Part shown: positions 22,101-34,811 of the stretch, one piece after another
Numbering within the stretch: position 1 is the stretch's first letter
How the letters are laid out: every line of letters begins with the position of its first letter
Origin: Tritrichomonas musculus
Taxonomy: Eukaryota > Parabasalia > Tritrichomonadida > Tritrichomonadidae
Length of the DNA: 64,000 bases
Assembly: GCA_039105265.1 (NCBI GenBank)
Contig: JAPFFF010000064.1
Span: 248,001 to 312,000 of the forward strand
Direction of reading: 5' to 3'
Notes under the pieces: model-generated
Seen by the model: the letters and a program-made list of their open reading frames with translations, nothing else
What the model was told of the DNA's origin: nothing
The model's database searches: none
Program-made: the position numbers and the translations under genes

Positions 22101-23447
22101 AATGAAAAAATAAGATTTGAATGGAATGAAAAAATAAGATTTGAATGGAATGAAAAAATAAGATTTGAATGGAATGAAAAAATAAGATTTGAATGGAATG
22201 AAAAAATAAGATTTGAATGTAATGAAAAAATAAGATTTGAATGTAATGAAAAAATAAGATTTGAATGGAATGAAAAAATAAGATTTGAATGGAATGAAAA
22301 AATAAGATTTGAATGGTATGAATGTTTTTATATTAAAACACTTTTGCAGTTGATTTCAATATTTGGTTTTGATAATAAAAGTTGAACAATTTCTGTACGG
22401 CCGTGACATGCAGCAAAAGTAAGCGGTGTCCAATTAGATATTCAATTTAAATTCCATAAATGATTGTATCTTTGAATATTATGAATAAATAAATTTTGAA
22501 TATCATGAATATTCGTGTTAAAATGTCTTTGCAGTTGATATCGATACCTGATTGTGATAATAAAAGTTTAACGATCTCTGTATGACCTTCAGATGCTGAA
22601 ACAATTAATGGTGTAATATTAAATGTCAGAAATGAATTCCAAAAATGATTGTAAAATGAATTTTATGAAAAAATAAGATTTGAATGGAATGAAAAAATAA
22701 GATTTGAATGGAATGAAAAAATAAGATTTGAATGGAATGAAAAAATAAGATTTGAATGTAATGAAAAAATAAGATTTGAATGGAATGAAAAAATAAGATT
22801 TGAATGTAATGAAAAAATAAGATTTGAATGTAATGAAAAAATAAGATTTGAATGGAATGAAAAAATAAGATTTGAATTTTATGAAAAAATAAGATTTGAA
22901 TTTTATGAAAAAATAAGATTTGAATGGAATGAAAAAATAAGATTTGAATGTAATGAAAAAATAAGATTTGAATGGAATGAAAAAATAAGATTTGAATGGA
23001 ATGAAAAAATAAGATTTGAATGTAATGAAAAAATAAGATTTGAATGTAATGAAAAAATAAGATTTGAATGTAATGAAAAAATAAGATTTGAATTTTATGA
23101 AAAAATAAGATTTGAATGGAATGAAAAAATAAGATTTGAATGGTATGAATGTTTTTATATTAAAACACTTTTGCAGTTGATTTCAATATTTGGTTTTGAT
23201 AATAAAAGTTGAACAATTTTTGTACGGCCGTGACATGCAGCAAAAGTAAGCGGTGTCCAATTAGATATTCAATTTAAATTCCATAAATGATTGTATCTTT
23301 GAATATTATGAATAAATAAATTTTGAATATCATGAATATTCGTGTTAAAATGTCTTTGCAGTTGATATCAATGTTCTTTTCCGCAAGGATACTTTCAATG
23401 ATTTTTATATCTCCCTCTTTAGATGCATTGAGTAGACTTGTATTCAT
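19132..23447 (-). CDS. ankyrin / coiled-coil / protein kinase locus, unit 2
   Basis: Same design as the unit 1 locus, from ATG at 23447 (first 33-codon ankyrin block 23349-23447) to TGA at 19132. It has four NWTPL/NITPL ankyrin pairs instead of two, and only two 14-residue coiled-coil repeats. The kinase block is open and keeps GEGATS, the Lys, HRDLKPSN, DFG and APE. It differs from unit 1 at a few residues, such as IDIYG for IDIHG and DLFSDSK for DLFIDSK. The long spacers hold four 24-bp arrays. The same doubt applies: the spacers contain stops and lack canonical splice ends, so the full-length product is unproven. The few changes in the kinase block suggest recent duplication or selection. 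Confidence 0.65.
20537..20848. repeat. 24-bp minisatellite array 2a, 13 units
   Basis: 312 bp = 13 exact units of the TGAAAAAATAAGATTTGAA-core repeat, between a NITPL-type and a NWTPL-type ankyrin module. Confidence 0.95.
21196..21531. repeat. 24-bp minisatellite array 2b, 14 units
   Basis: 336 bp = 14 exact units, with two adjacent TTTA variants in the second half. Confidence 0.95.
21879..22310. repeat. 24-bp minisatellite array 2c, 18 units
   Basis: 432 bp = 18 exact units, dominated by the GGAA variant. Confidence 0.95.
22658..23137. repeat. 24-bp minisatellite array 2d, 20 units
   Basis: 480 bp = 20 exact units with GGAA, GTAA and TTTA variants interspersed. Confidence 0.95.
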
Positions 23448-23687
23448 GTTTGAAAAAATAAAATTTTAATTGAAATTTGAATTATTGTCTGAATAACGTA
23501 ATATTCTCACAAATTTCTAAGTAAATAATGTACGCTTGTCAGAAAATATTCTGATAATTTATTGAAATATTTCAATGAAAAATAAACATATACCATTTTA
23601 CATCCCATTTTTTTCAATGCATAATTATAACTGTTAAAAATGAAAGCCAATACGTTTTTTCAAAAAAAAAAAAAAAGAAGGGAAATT

Positions 23688-24766
23688 ACAAATGTCCCTA
23701 CTTTAACGGTCATTTTTAACGGCTATGAAATTTATGAGGTGAAGTGGGGACATTTGTCGCTGCTCCATTTGTCCCTACTTTAACGGTCATTAATAACGGT
23801 CAAAAATATAGAAAATCTTTTTTTATTTTTATAAATGAGGTTACAAATATCCTTACTCATTGCATAAGAAAATGTGAATTATTTATTTAATATATTTTAT
23901 TTAAAATAGTATTAAAATGAATAAAACTTTATTTTTAGTGCTTTTTTAAAATAAAAAATTATAATTTTCTAAAAAATCGCAATTTTAAAAGGCAAAAATA
24001 TTTGATAAACCTAAAAAATATGATCAAAAACTTAAAAAGACAAAAGTAGAATTAGTTCCTTGCATAATATAATAGATTCTTTTAATAAAATTCAAACTGA
24101 ATATATTATAATATTCGATTACTTTTTAGTAAAGATCGAAGTAATTATCAAACTTTAAAGCATTTCCTTACATATATTTGATATATATGTAATTATATAA
24201 TTAAAAAATCATTTGATAAAAAGAAATTACTTTGTTTTAGCAATGATGGAAAAAAATATATTTTTATAAAAAAATCCATGACCACCTATTCACACTTTTT
24301 TCAAGAAAATTTGAAATAGATGCATTCAACTTTTTTGCCCATGAAAACATTAAACAAAACTATTTATAAGAACTTCACATGCTATTTAACTTAAAAATAT
24401 TTTTATAAATGCAGATAAAGAAATTACTAATTTAAATAAACATCTTTTGTATAATGTTAACGTTAACATTTCGACTAATTTATTAAGTTTTTTTTTTTTT
24501 TTTTTTGGCTAAATCATATTCTAATTTTTATCTGAATTTTCAGTTTTTTTGAATTCGTCTTATAAACATTTTTGTAACCTAGCATTGTTATAACATTTTA
24601 AGCGTAATTTATCATAAAATTCACATCTCTAGTTGTTTTTGCAGGTAAATATATACTATAACCGTTAAAAATGACCGTTAAAGTAGGGACATTGGTCACT
24701 GCTCCATTTGTCCCTACCAATATGACCGTTAACAGTGACCGTTAAAGTAGGGACATTGGTCGCTGC
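23688..24766. mobile_element. inverted-repeat element, unit 2 (short form)
   Basis: Same ends as the unit 1 element (repeats around AAAGTAGGGACA in both orientations). The interior is about 1.1 kb; the right two thirds match unit 1 from 15262 on, and the left about 180 bp differ. The T run is only about 19 bp. No gene seen. Confidence 0.5.
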
Positions 24767-25253
24767 CCAAAAAAAGAAACGCTAAATTTATATTACAAAC
24801 CTAATATTTTCAAAAACAGTTTATCCATCTTTATGCAGAAACTCAGCATTTGCTAGTTTGTGATCCTATTTTACAGGTTTTCACGCAATATACACATCAA
24901 ATTATGATAAATAGATCCAAATTCTGTAGTAAGTCAATTTCTTGCATTTGTTATGATCCATAAATAAGCAAAACCAAGTAATTGTTCCCTAATTTATGAC
25001 GGGAATCGAGTTTACAGATGAATTAATCTGACCTTTTTGAAAAATTATTTTAACTTTTTGGAATTTCACCAAAATTGAGAAAGTCAGAAGGAGAAAAGCG
25101 ATGATAATGAAAATTTATCAATATAAAATTATCATCAGCACAATTAACAAAATCAGCAATGATTGTTACCGAAAAATGACTTATCAGCAAATTTTTGAAA
25201 AAAAAAATTATTTTTTATGATTTTCGATATGCTTTAAAATTTGAAATTTAATT

Positions 25254-25563
25254 TTATAAAATTGGTATGAAATTACAAAGCAACTCTTGATGGCATTCTA
25301 GTGTAAATACTGCTTCATTTTCAACAATTCTAATATCTTTTTGTTCCCACACACTTCTAATTGTTGCTCCTTTTTAAAAAGTGATTCCATTTGCATAAGA
25401 CACATCATGTAATGATTTTCTGTGCCATAATTAAAAACTCCAAGTACCACAACGCCATCTTCCAATTTCTTTACTAGTATATCATTAATGCTGCTACTTA
25501 ATTTCATTGATGGAAATCCTAGTGAATCTTGGTTGATTAAATTCATTTCGCCATTTTTTAGTA
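25254..25563 (-). pseudogene. alpha-galactosidase (GH27) C-terminal relic, unit 2
   Basis: Second copy of the glycosidase tail described at 16558, with the same frame change and internal stop and the same breakpoint against the vWA fragment. The 82-codon open piece starting at 25546 is identical in translation to that of unit 1. Confidence 0.7.
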
Positions 25564-26299
25564 AGAAGGAGAACCATTAAATTATCAAGTTAATCTTTTC
25601 CTCGAGGAAGTTGAATTCGAAGATGAACCTGATTTGAAAAATGGGAAAACGGATCTTCGTATTCATGGAGATCATAAAGGACAAAAGAATCTTTTGCCAG
25701 ATCCATCTGGTTCTCTTCAAAAGAACGGTACTTTTAACAGATCACCTAATGTATTCAAGCAGTGCCAAAGACCAATGCTTTCCAATAACATTGGCGTAAT
25801 TTACGAAGGTATTTCTATTGGATATGCTCATGGATCAATTAAGCCATTCAAACCATTTTCTAAAGATTCAGAAGGCGGTATTAGTGCATTATTCTATCCT
25901 GCAAACATTTCCGTCGGCGCGCCATATTCAAGAAGATGCCAAAGTACAACATATGTAATTAGAACTGCAAATAGTAGAGAGGAAATGGCAACATTGAGTT
26001 CACAAGATATCAATGTCCTCCAGAGCATTGATTCAATTTCATCATATATGCAATTTGTTGAAAATTTCTCTTGCCTTGAAAGAGCTTTTCAAGCAGCAAC
26101 TCTTGGTAAAGAGAAAAATGATGATTTGGTTTCGAAACTTGAAAGATTAAGAAAAAATATTGATGTTACTAATTTAAATAAGCAACAAAAATCAGATTTT
26201 ATCAATAAATTTAATGTTTTGATGAGAATGGCGAATGGTGCTTTGCGTGGGTCATTCACGATACAAGAAATGGCAGCAGCCAAGAGAGGTGAAACTTAA
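25564..26299 (+). pseudogene. 3' fragment of the giant vWA gene, unit 3
   Basis: Same 736-bp fragment as at 16868, with the same 687-bp in-frame loss and the same junction. The predicted peptide is identical. Not expected to make the full protein. Confidence 0.85.
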
Positions 26300-26902
26300 T
26301 AATTATGTAATTACTAAATATATTTACTAAAATATACTTATATAAATATAATTTTGAATTACATAAATTTAATTACAAAATATATATTTAAATATATATT
26401 TAGCAAAAAATGAAAAGCAACTCCAAAGGTATATATTAAAAATACAAATTTGCATTTTTTAAACTTTTTCTGGTTCTGTGCTTTCTTCGATAGAATATCA
26501 TATTTTTTTTTTTTTTAATTATCATTTTTTAATCAGATTTCATTTTGAATTAATTTTTTATCGACCTACATTCCTTGGTATAGAATAGCTGTATCATGAA
26601 CTTTATCTCATTTTTAAACATGAAATGATCTTTGCTTACTCTTTTAAAAAAATAAATGTGTTGATATGCTAATATTTTGCCATCAACATGTTAATAAAAA
26701 ACTGCTTTAAATTTAAATTAATTAATAATCTTTTCTCTTCAAAAAAAATCCACAAAGCATGACGAAATGTGAAATATTGTTGTGCTAAATTCGCCAATCA
26801 ATGAATCTAGTGGGCCAAAAAGAAAACATAATATAGATGAAAGAAAAAGTTTCCAGAACTTTCAATCTTAGCACCTTTATTAAACACATAAATACCATGG
26901 AA
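26300..26902. other. AT-rich flank, unit 3
   Basis: Copy of 9156-9753 with a slightly longer T run near 26502. No gene seen. Confidence 0.5.
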
Positions 26903-27510
26903 TTAGTCATCAGAGTCCATAAAAAGGAAATAAATGAAAGCAACAAGTATTTCTATCCAATTTTCAGGTTTGGTTTTCAAAGATAAGCCAAAAATAAGGA
27001 AGCCGATTGTGAGTCCAAAAGAAGAAAATAGCTATGTAAATTTTGTGCTGATCAAATCAACTATTAAAGCACAAATAAGTATTGAATTTGCAGCAGCAAT
27101 ATTATAAATTCTTGATTGAGGATTGATACTAATATTAAGACCTTGATTCTTGATGCCTGTTGGAAAAGCATAGAAAATATCATGAAAAAATAATAAAAAG
27201 AATGATTCCAATTATAAATTTATAAACCTCAAAAGCAAAAACATAAAATTCAATTTGATATGTGCCAAATATCAGAAAGTTTCCATAAAATCCTTCATAT
27301 TTATTAGATAAAATCTGTGATTCGTAGATAAAATTTATATCTAATAGTGTATTCACAATTTTTAGGTTCTGATGAATATTCATTTATAAATGAAAATATT
27401 TTTCCCCTAAAGCAACACCAAGTAAGATAAAATACTTTTTGATCCAACAAATTCTTTTAATAATAAGCAACATAAAATCATCATCTTGTTGATAAAAGCG
27501 ACATTAATGA
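26903..27510 (-). pseudogene. relic of a multi-pass membrane protein (unit 3)
   Basis: Third copy of the hydrophobic relic, with the same TAG and the same frame switch as unit 2 (open piece 27383 to 27180). Confidence 0.5.
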
Positions 27511-27831
27511 TTATGAACGATCAAATGATAATGATGATTGCCTTGGAATTAGTTGTATGAAAACTGAACAATACATCGTTGATAACATCTCATTTTATGT
27601 ATTATCTTAATAATTTTATATTATAAAAACCAAAGAATCTAACAGAATTATTTCTCAATTTCTATATGTCATTACAATCGATTGATTCACAATATCAAAA
27701 GATCAGAAAACAAGAGACAACACGTTATGTTCATCGAAATAACAATAAATATATAAGATATAAAAAAAAGAATATAAAAAGAAATAAAATAAAAAAAAAA
27801 TGAATTTTTTACTTAGTTAAGTAAATGAAGA

Positions 27832-30800
27832 TCAATAATCAATTTGATCATTTTGATGTTGAAATTCGAATCCTTCGATCTTTAGAACGCGTTCTTCAAT
27901 TTCTTTTTTCAACTGCAGCTGCTTCTTTGTGAGCTTTTGGTCTTTGCTGTCGCTGAGCAAGTCGTAATTGTTCAATTTCATTATTTCGAAGATTTCTGCG
28001 AACGAAGGACGACTTTCAGCCGACAACGACAGGCAACTAGTGATCAGTTCACGGACCCAGTTTGGAACATTGCTTGGCAAGCTAGGAGTAACGCCTTGGG
28101 CAATTTTTAAAATATTGAATTTGGGGTATTTTCCAGTCAAGATGAATATGAGTGTGACACCGAAAGAGTAAACGTCGACCTTGTTCGTGTACTTCGCCTT
28201 TTTTTCACCTTCACCTTCATCGTCTTCATCTTCTGCAAAAAGTTCTGGAGCCATGAAGCGGAGGGTTCCGACACCTTTCGATTGTGATGTTTCGAGGTTG
28301 TCTTCACGTGCGAGGCCGAAGTCACTGATGCGAACTTCGTATTCTTTGTTCAGCAGGATGTTCGAAGGTTTTAGGTCGCGATGCATGAAGCCACGAAAGT
28401 GGATGTAGCGCATTCCGAGAACGATTTCGACAGTGATCAGACACTTCTGTTTATCGTCGACTTCGCCTTTTTCAATTGCTGACTCGAGAGACGTTTTTTC
28501 GAGTGAAAGGATTAGAGATGGAGGGTGATTCTCATCGCCGTAGTTCATTCCGTGGATGTCGATGATGCATGGATGATGAACTCTGAAAAGTATTTCGCTC
28601 TCTCGCATGAAGCCCTGAGCTGTTTTTTCTGAGAAGTCTTTCAGTTCCTTCTTCGCGTATTTCTCTTCTTTGACGACAATTTTCACGCATGACGTGGCTC
28701 CTTCACCAATGGATGATTCTTCGCGATAGTCTTCTGGATTGTAGAAACTGACTTTTGCGGGCTTATTTTTCAGAGCCATGAGAAAACCAAGAAGTTTCTG
28801 GTTTTCTTCCTTCAATTGGCTGTTTTGTGATTTTACTTGACTGTTTTCTTCTTTCAGTTGGCTGTTTTGTGATTTTACTTGACTGTTTTCTTCTTTCAGT
28901 TGGCTGTTTTGTGATTTTACTTGACTGTTTTCTTCTTTCAGTTGGCTGTTTTGTGATTTTACTTGACTGTTTTCTTCTTTCAGTTGGCTGTTTTGTGATT
29001 TTATTTGAACGTTTTCTTCTTCTAATTGGTGGATTCTTTGATTGCCATTTGATTGTTCTGTTGCAATTACTCCTTTCTTTAAACATTCAACAATTTGTGG
29101 ATGGTTTTTTTCTATTGAATAATCAAGAGCGGTTTTATCAATGATTAATTAAAGAATTCCATAAATGATTGTATCTTTGAATATTATGAATAAATAAGTT
29201 TTGAATTTCATGAATATTCGTGTTAAAATGTCTTTGCAGTTGATATCGATACCTGATTGTGATAATAAAAGTTTAACGATCTCTGTATGACCTTCAGATG
29301 CTGAAACAATTAATGGTGTAATATTAAATGTCAGAAATGAATTCCAAAAATGATTGTAAAATGAATTTTATGAAAAAATAAGATTTGAATGGAATGAAAA
29401 AATAAGATTTGAATGGAATGAAAAAATAAGATTTGAATGGTATGAAAAAATAAGATTTGAATTTTATGAAAAAATAAGATTTGAATGTAATGAAAAAATA
29501 AGATTTGAATGGAATGAAAAAATAAGATTTGAATGTAATGAAAAAATAAGATTTGAATGAAATGAAAAAATAAGATTTGAATGTAATGAAAAAATAAGAT
29601 TTGAATGGAATGAAAAAATAAGATTTGAATGTAATGAAAAAATAAGATTTGAATGAAATGAAAAAATAAGATTTGAATGGAATGAAAAAATAAGATTTGA
29701 ATGTAATGAAAAAATAAGATTTGGATGGAATGAAAAAATAAGATTTGAATGTAATGAAAAAATAAGATTTGAATGGAATGAAAAAATAAGATTTGAATGG
29801 AATGAAAAAATAAGATTTGAATGGTATGAATGTTTTTATATTAAAACACTTTTGCAGTTGATTTCAATATTTGGTTTTGATAATAAAAGTTGAACAATTT
29901 CTGTACGGCCGTGACATGCAGCAAAAGTAAGCGGTGTCCAATTAGATATTCAATTTAAATTCCATAAATGATTGTATCTTTGAATATTATGAATAAATAA
30001 GTTTTGAATTTCATGAATATTCGTGTTAAAATGTCTTTGCAGTTGATATCGATACCTGATTGTGATAATAAAAGTTTAACGATCTCTGTATGACCTTCAG
30101 ATGCTGAAACAATTAATGGTGTAATATTAAATGTCAGAAATGAATTCCAAAAATGATTGTAAAATGAATTTTATGAAAAAATAAGATTTGAATGGAATGA
30201 AAAAATAAGATTTGAATGTAATGAAAAAATAAGATTTGAATGGAATGAAAAAATAAGATTTGAATGGTATGAAAAAATAAGATTTGAATTTTATGAAAAA
30301 ATAAGATTTGAATGTAATGAAAAAATAAGATTTGAATGGAATGAAAAAATAAGATTTGAATGTAATGAAAAAATAAGATTTGAATGGAATGAAAAAATAA
30401 GATTTGAATGGAATGAAAAAATAAGATTTGAATGTAATGAAAAAATAAGATTTGAATGGTATGAAAAAATAAGATTTGAATGTAATGAAAAAATAAGATT
30501 TGAATTTTATGAAAAAATAAGATTTGAATGTAATGAAAAAATAAGATTTGAATTCCATGAAAAAATAAGATTTGAATGGAATGAAAAAATAAGATTTGAA
30601 TGGAATGAAAAAATAAGATTTGAATGGAATGAAAAAATAAGATTTGAATGGTATGAATGTTTTTATATTAAAACACTTTTGCAGTTGATTTCAATATTTG
30701 GTTTTGATAATAAAAGTTGAACAATTTCTGTACGGCCGTGACATGCAGCAAAAGTAAGCGGTGTCCAATTAGATATTCAATTTAAATTCCATAAATGATT

Positions 30801-31470
30801 GTATCTTTGAATATTATGAATAAATAAGTTTTGAATTTCATGAATATTCGTGTTAAAATGTCTTTGCAGTTGATATCGATACCTGATTGTGATAATAAAA
30901 GTTTAACGATCTCTGTATGACCTTCAGATGCTGAAACAATTAATGGTGTAATATTAAATGTCAGAAATGAATTCCAAAAATGATTGTAAAATGAATTTTA
31001 TGAAAAAATAAGATTTGAATGGAATGAAAAAATAAGATTTGAATGTAATGAAAAAATAAGATTTGAATGGAATGAAAAAATAAGATTTGAATGGAATGAA
31101 AAAATAAGATTTGAATGGAATGAAAAAATAAGATTTGAATGGAATGAAAAAATAAGATTTGAATGGTATGAATGTTTTTATATTAAAACACTTTTGCAGT
31201 TGATTTCAATATTTGGTTTTGATAATAAAAGTTGAACAATTTCTGTACGGCCGCGACATGCAGCAAAAGTAAGCGGTGTCCAATTAGATATTCAATTTAA
31301 ATTCCATAAATGATTGTATCTTTGAATATTATGAATAAATAAATTTTGAATATCATGATTATTCGTGTTAAAATGTCTTTGCAGTTGATATCAATGTTCT
31401 TTTCGGCAAGGATACTTTCAATGATTTTTATATCTCCCTCTTTAGATGCATTGAGTAGACTTGTATTCAT
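27832..31470 (-). CDS. ankyrin / coiled-coil / protein kinase locus, unit 3
   Basis: Same design, from ATG at 31470 (first ankyrin block 31372-31470) to TGA at 27832. Three NWTPL/NITPL ankyrin pairs and five 14-residue coiled-coil repeats precede an open kinase block with all key motifs. It differs from unit 1 at few sites, for example ELITSCLSLS for ELINRCLSLS and DLLSDSK for DLFIDSK. Three long spacers hold 24-bp arrays. As in the other units, the spacers break the frame and the full-length product is unproven. Confidence 0.65.
29363..29818. repeat. 24-bp minisatellite array 3a, 19 units
   Basis: 456 bp = 19 exact units, richer in GTAA variants and with GAAA and GGTA variants. Confidence 0.95.
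30166..30645. repeat. 24-bp minisatellite array 3b, 20 units
   Basis: 480 bp = 20 exact units. On the minus strand one frame is open across 18 units and would read as an octapeptide repeat FKSYFFI(T/P/K); this is a by-product of the 24-bp period. Confidence 0.95.
30993..31160. repeat. 24-bp minisatellite array 3c, 7 units
   Basis: 168 bp = 7 exact units, the shortest of the nine arrays. Confidence 0.95.
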
Positions 31471-31710
31471 GTTTGAAAAAATAAAATTTTAATTGAAATT
31501 TGAATTATTGTCTGAATAACGTAATATTCTCACAAATTTCTAAGTAAATAATGTACGCTTGTCAGAAAATATTCTGATAATTTATTGAAATATTTCAATG
31601 AAAAATAAACATATACCATTTTACATCCCTTTTTTTTCAATGCATAATTATAACTGTTAAAAATGAAAGCCAATACGTTTTTTCAAAAAAAAAAAAAAGA
31701 AGGGAAATTA

Positions 31711-32789
31711 CAAATGTCCCTACTTTAACGGTCATTTTTAACGGCTATAAAATTTATGAGGTGAAGTGGGGACATTTGTCGCTGCTCCATTTGTCCCTAC
31801 TTTAACGGTCATTAATAACGGTCAAAAATATAGAAAATCTTTTTTTATTTTTATAAATGAGGTTACAAATATCCTTACTCATTGCATAAGAAAATGTGAA
31901 TTATTTATTTAATATATTTTATTTAAAATAGTATTAAAATGAATAAAACTTTATTTTTAGTGCTTTTTTAAAATAAAAAATTATAATTTTCTAAAAAATC
32001 GCAATTTTAAAAGGCAAAAATATTTGAGAAACCTAAAAAATATGATCAAAAACTTAAAAAGACAAAAGTAGAATTAGTTCCTTGCATAATATAATAGATT
32101 CTTTTAATAAAATTCAAACTGAATATATTATAATATTCGATTACTTTTTAGTAAAGATCGAAGTAATTATCAAACTTTAAAGCATTTCCTTACATATATT
32201 TGATATATATGTAATTATATAATTAAAAAATCATTTGATAAAAAGAAATTACTTTGTTTTAGCAATGATGGAAAAAAATATATTTTTATAAAAAAATCCA
32301 TGACCACCTATTCACACTTTTTTCAAGAAAATTTGAAATAGATGCATTCAACTTTTTTGCCCATGAAAACATTAAACAAAACTATTTATAAGAACTTCAC
32401 ATGCTATTTAACTTAAAAATATTTTTATAAATGCAGATAAAGAAATTACTAATTTAAATAAACATCTTTTGTATAATGTTAACGTTAACATTTCGACTAA
32501 TTTATTAAGTTTTTTTTTTTTTTTTTTTTGGCTAAATCATATTCTAATTTTTATCTGAATTTTCAGTTTTTTTGAATTCGTCTTATAAACATTTTTGTAA
32601 CCTAGCATTGTTATAACATTTTATGCGTAATTTATCATAAAATTCACATCTCTCGTTGTTTTTGCAGGTAAATATATACTATAACCGTTAAAAATGACCG
32701 TTAAAGTAGGGACATTGGTCGCGGCTCCATTTGTCCCTACCAATATGACCGTTAACAGTGACCGTTAAAGTAGGGACATTGGTCGCTGC
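31711..32789. mobile_element. inverted-repeat element, unit 3 (short form)
   Basis: Nearly the same as the unit 2 element, with the same ends, the 18-bp palindrome at 32475-32492 and a T run of about 18. No gene seen. Confidence 0.5.
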
Positions 32790-33276
32790 CCAAAAAAAGA
32801 AACGCTAAATTTATATTACAAACCTAATATTTTCAAAAACAGTTTATCCATCTTTATGCAGAAACTCAGCATTTGCTAGTTTGTGATCCTATTTTACAGG
32901 TTTTCACGCAATATACACATCAAATTATGATAAATAGATCCAAATTCTGTAGTAAGTCAATTTCTTGCATTTGTTATGATCCATAAATAAGCAAAACCAA
33001 GTAATTGTTCCCTAATTTATGACGGGAATCGAGTTTACAGATGAATTAATCTGACCTTTTTGAAAAATTATTTTAACTTTTTGAAATTTCACCAAAATTG
33101 AGAAAGTCAGAAGGAGAAAAGCGATGATAATGAAAATTTATCAATATAAAATTATCATCAGCACAATTAACAAAATCAGCAATGATTGTTACCGAAAAAT
33201 GGCATATCAGCAAATTTTTGAAAAAAAAAATTATTTTTTATGATTTTCAATATGCTTTAAAATTTGAAATTTAATT

Positions 33277-33586
33277 TTATAAAATTGGTATGAAATTACA
33301 AAGCAACTCTTGATGGCATTCTAGTGTAAATACTGCTTCATTTTCAACAATTCTAATATCTTTTTGTTCCCACACACTTCTAATTGTTGCTCCTTTTTAA
33401 AAAGTGATTCCATTTGCATAAGACACATCATGTAATGATTTTCTGTGCCATAATTAAAAACTCCAAGTACCACAACGCCATCTTCCAATTTCTTTACTAG
33501 TATATCATTAATGCTGCTACTTAATTTCATTGATGGAAATCCTAGTGAATCTTGGTTGATTAAATTCATTTCGCCATTTTTTAGTA
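33277..33586 (-). pseudogene. alpha-galactosidase (GH27) C-terminal relic, unit 3
   Basis: Third copy of the glycosidase tail, identical in its open 82-codon piece (from 33569), with the same breakpoint. Confidence 0.7.
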
Positions 33587-34322
33587 AGAAGGAGAACCAT
33601 TAAATTATCAAGTTAATCTTTTCCTCGAGGAAGTTGAATTCGAAGATGAACCTGATTTGAAAAATGGGAAAACGGATCTTCGTATTCATGGAGATCATAA
33701 AGGACAAAAGAATCTTTTGCCAGATCCATCTGGTTCTCTTCAAAAGAACGGTACTTTTAACAGATCACCTAATGTATTCAAGCAGTGCCAAAGACCAATG
33801 CTTTCCAATAACATTGGCGTAATTTACGAAGGTATTTCTATTGGATATGCTCATGGATCAATTAAGCCATTCAAACCATTTTCTAAAGATTCAGAAGGCG
33901 GTATTAGTGCATTATTCTATCCTGCAAACATTTCCGTCGGCGCGCCATATTCAAGAAGATGCCAAAGTACAACATATGTAATTAGAACAGCAAATAGTAG
34001 AGAGGAAATGGCAACATTGAGTTCACAAGATATCAATGTCCTCCAGAGCATTGATTCAATTTCATCATATATGCAATTTGTTGAAAATTTCTCTTGCCTT
34101 GAAAGAGCTTTTCAAGCAGCAACTCTTGGTAAAGAGAAAAATGATGATTTGGTTTCGAAACTTGAAAGATTAAGAAAAAATATTGATGTTACTAATTTAA
34201 ATAAGCAACAAAAATCAGATTTTATCAATAAATTTAATGTTTTGATGAGAATGGCGAATGGTGCTTTGCGTGGGTCATTCACGATACAAGAAATGGCAGC
34301 AGCCAAGAGAGGTGAAACTTAA
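33587..34322 (+). pseudogene. 3' fragment of the giant vWA gene, last copy
   Basis: Same fragment and same 687-bp in-frame loss. Downstream sequence follows the parental 3' flank for about 80 bp and then diverges into the helicase upstream region, which marks the right end of the tandem block. Confidence 0.85.
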
Positions 34323-34811
34323 TAATTATTGTATTACTAAATATATTTACTAAAATATACTTATACAAATATAATTTTGAATTACATAAATTTAATTACA
34401 AAATATTAAATATAAAATTTTTATTTAATTCCAATACTTAGCAAAAAATGAAAAACAACTCCAATAGTATATACTAAAAACTCAAATTAGTATTTTTTAA
34501 TTTTTTTTAGGTTCTATGCTTTCTTCGATTGAATAATAAATTATTTTTCAAAATTTGAAAAGTTTGGGTATTCTGCTTTTTGTTTGTTTTTGCTTTATAA
34601 TTTTATTTTATTTTTTAAGTGTATTAACAGATAATAAAAAATCGTCTTTTTATCTGCCTTTAAATAAAAAAAAATTGAAAGGAAAATTTTCTGCCACGAA
34701 AAATTTTGATTCAATTCTCAAAGTCAAAAAAATTTTGTTAATATTTTTAATTTTCTGCCAAGGAGTTCAATTGATTCATATAACAGTATCATTTCATAAT
34801 TTTATTTTGCG
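34323..34811. other. upstream region of the helicase gene
   Basis: AT-rich, no supported gene. A TCATAA initiator-like motif has its A at 34796, 16 nt before the helicase ATG. Confidence 0.45.
34794..34799 (+). promoter_or_regulatory. initiator-like motif of the helicase gene
   Basis: TCATAA fits the trichomonad initiator TCA(+1)YW. It would give a 16-nt 5' leader, typical for this group. Confidence 0.5.

Noticed and set aside
30127-30558. 143-codon minus-strand ORF of FKSYFFI octapeptides
   Set aside because: It is only the translation of the 24-bp array; the unit length makes frames stay open. No start context.
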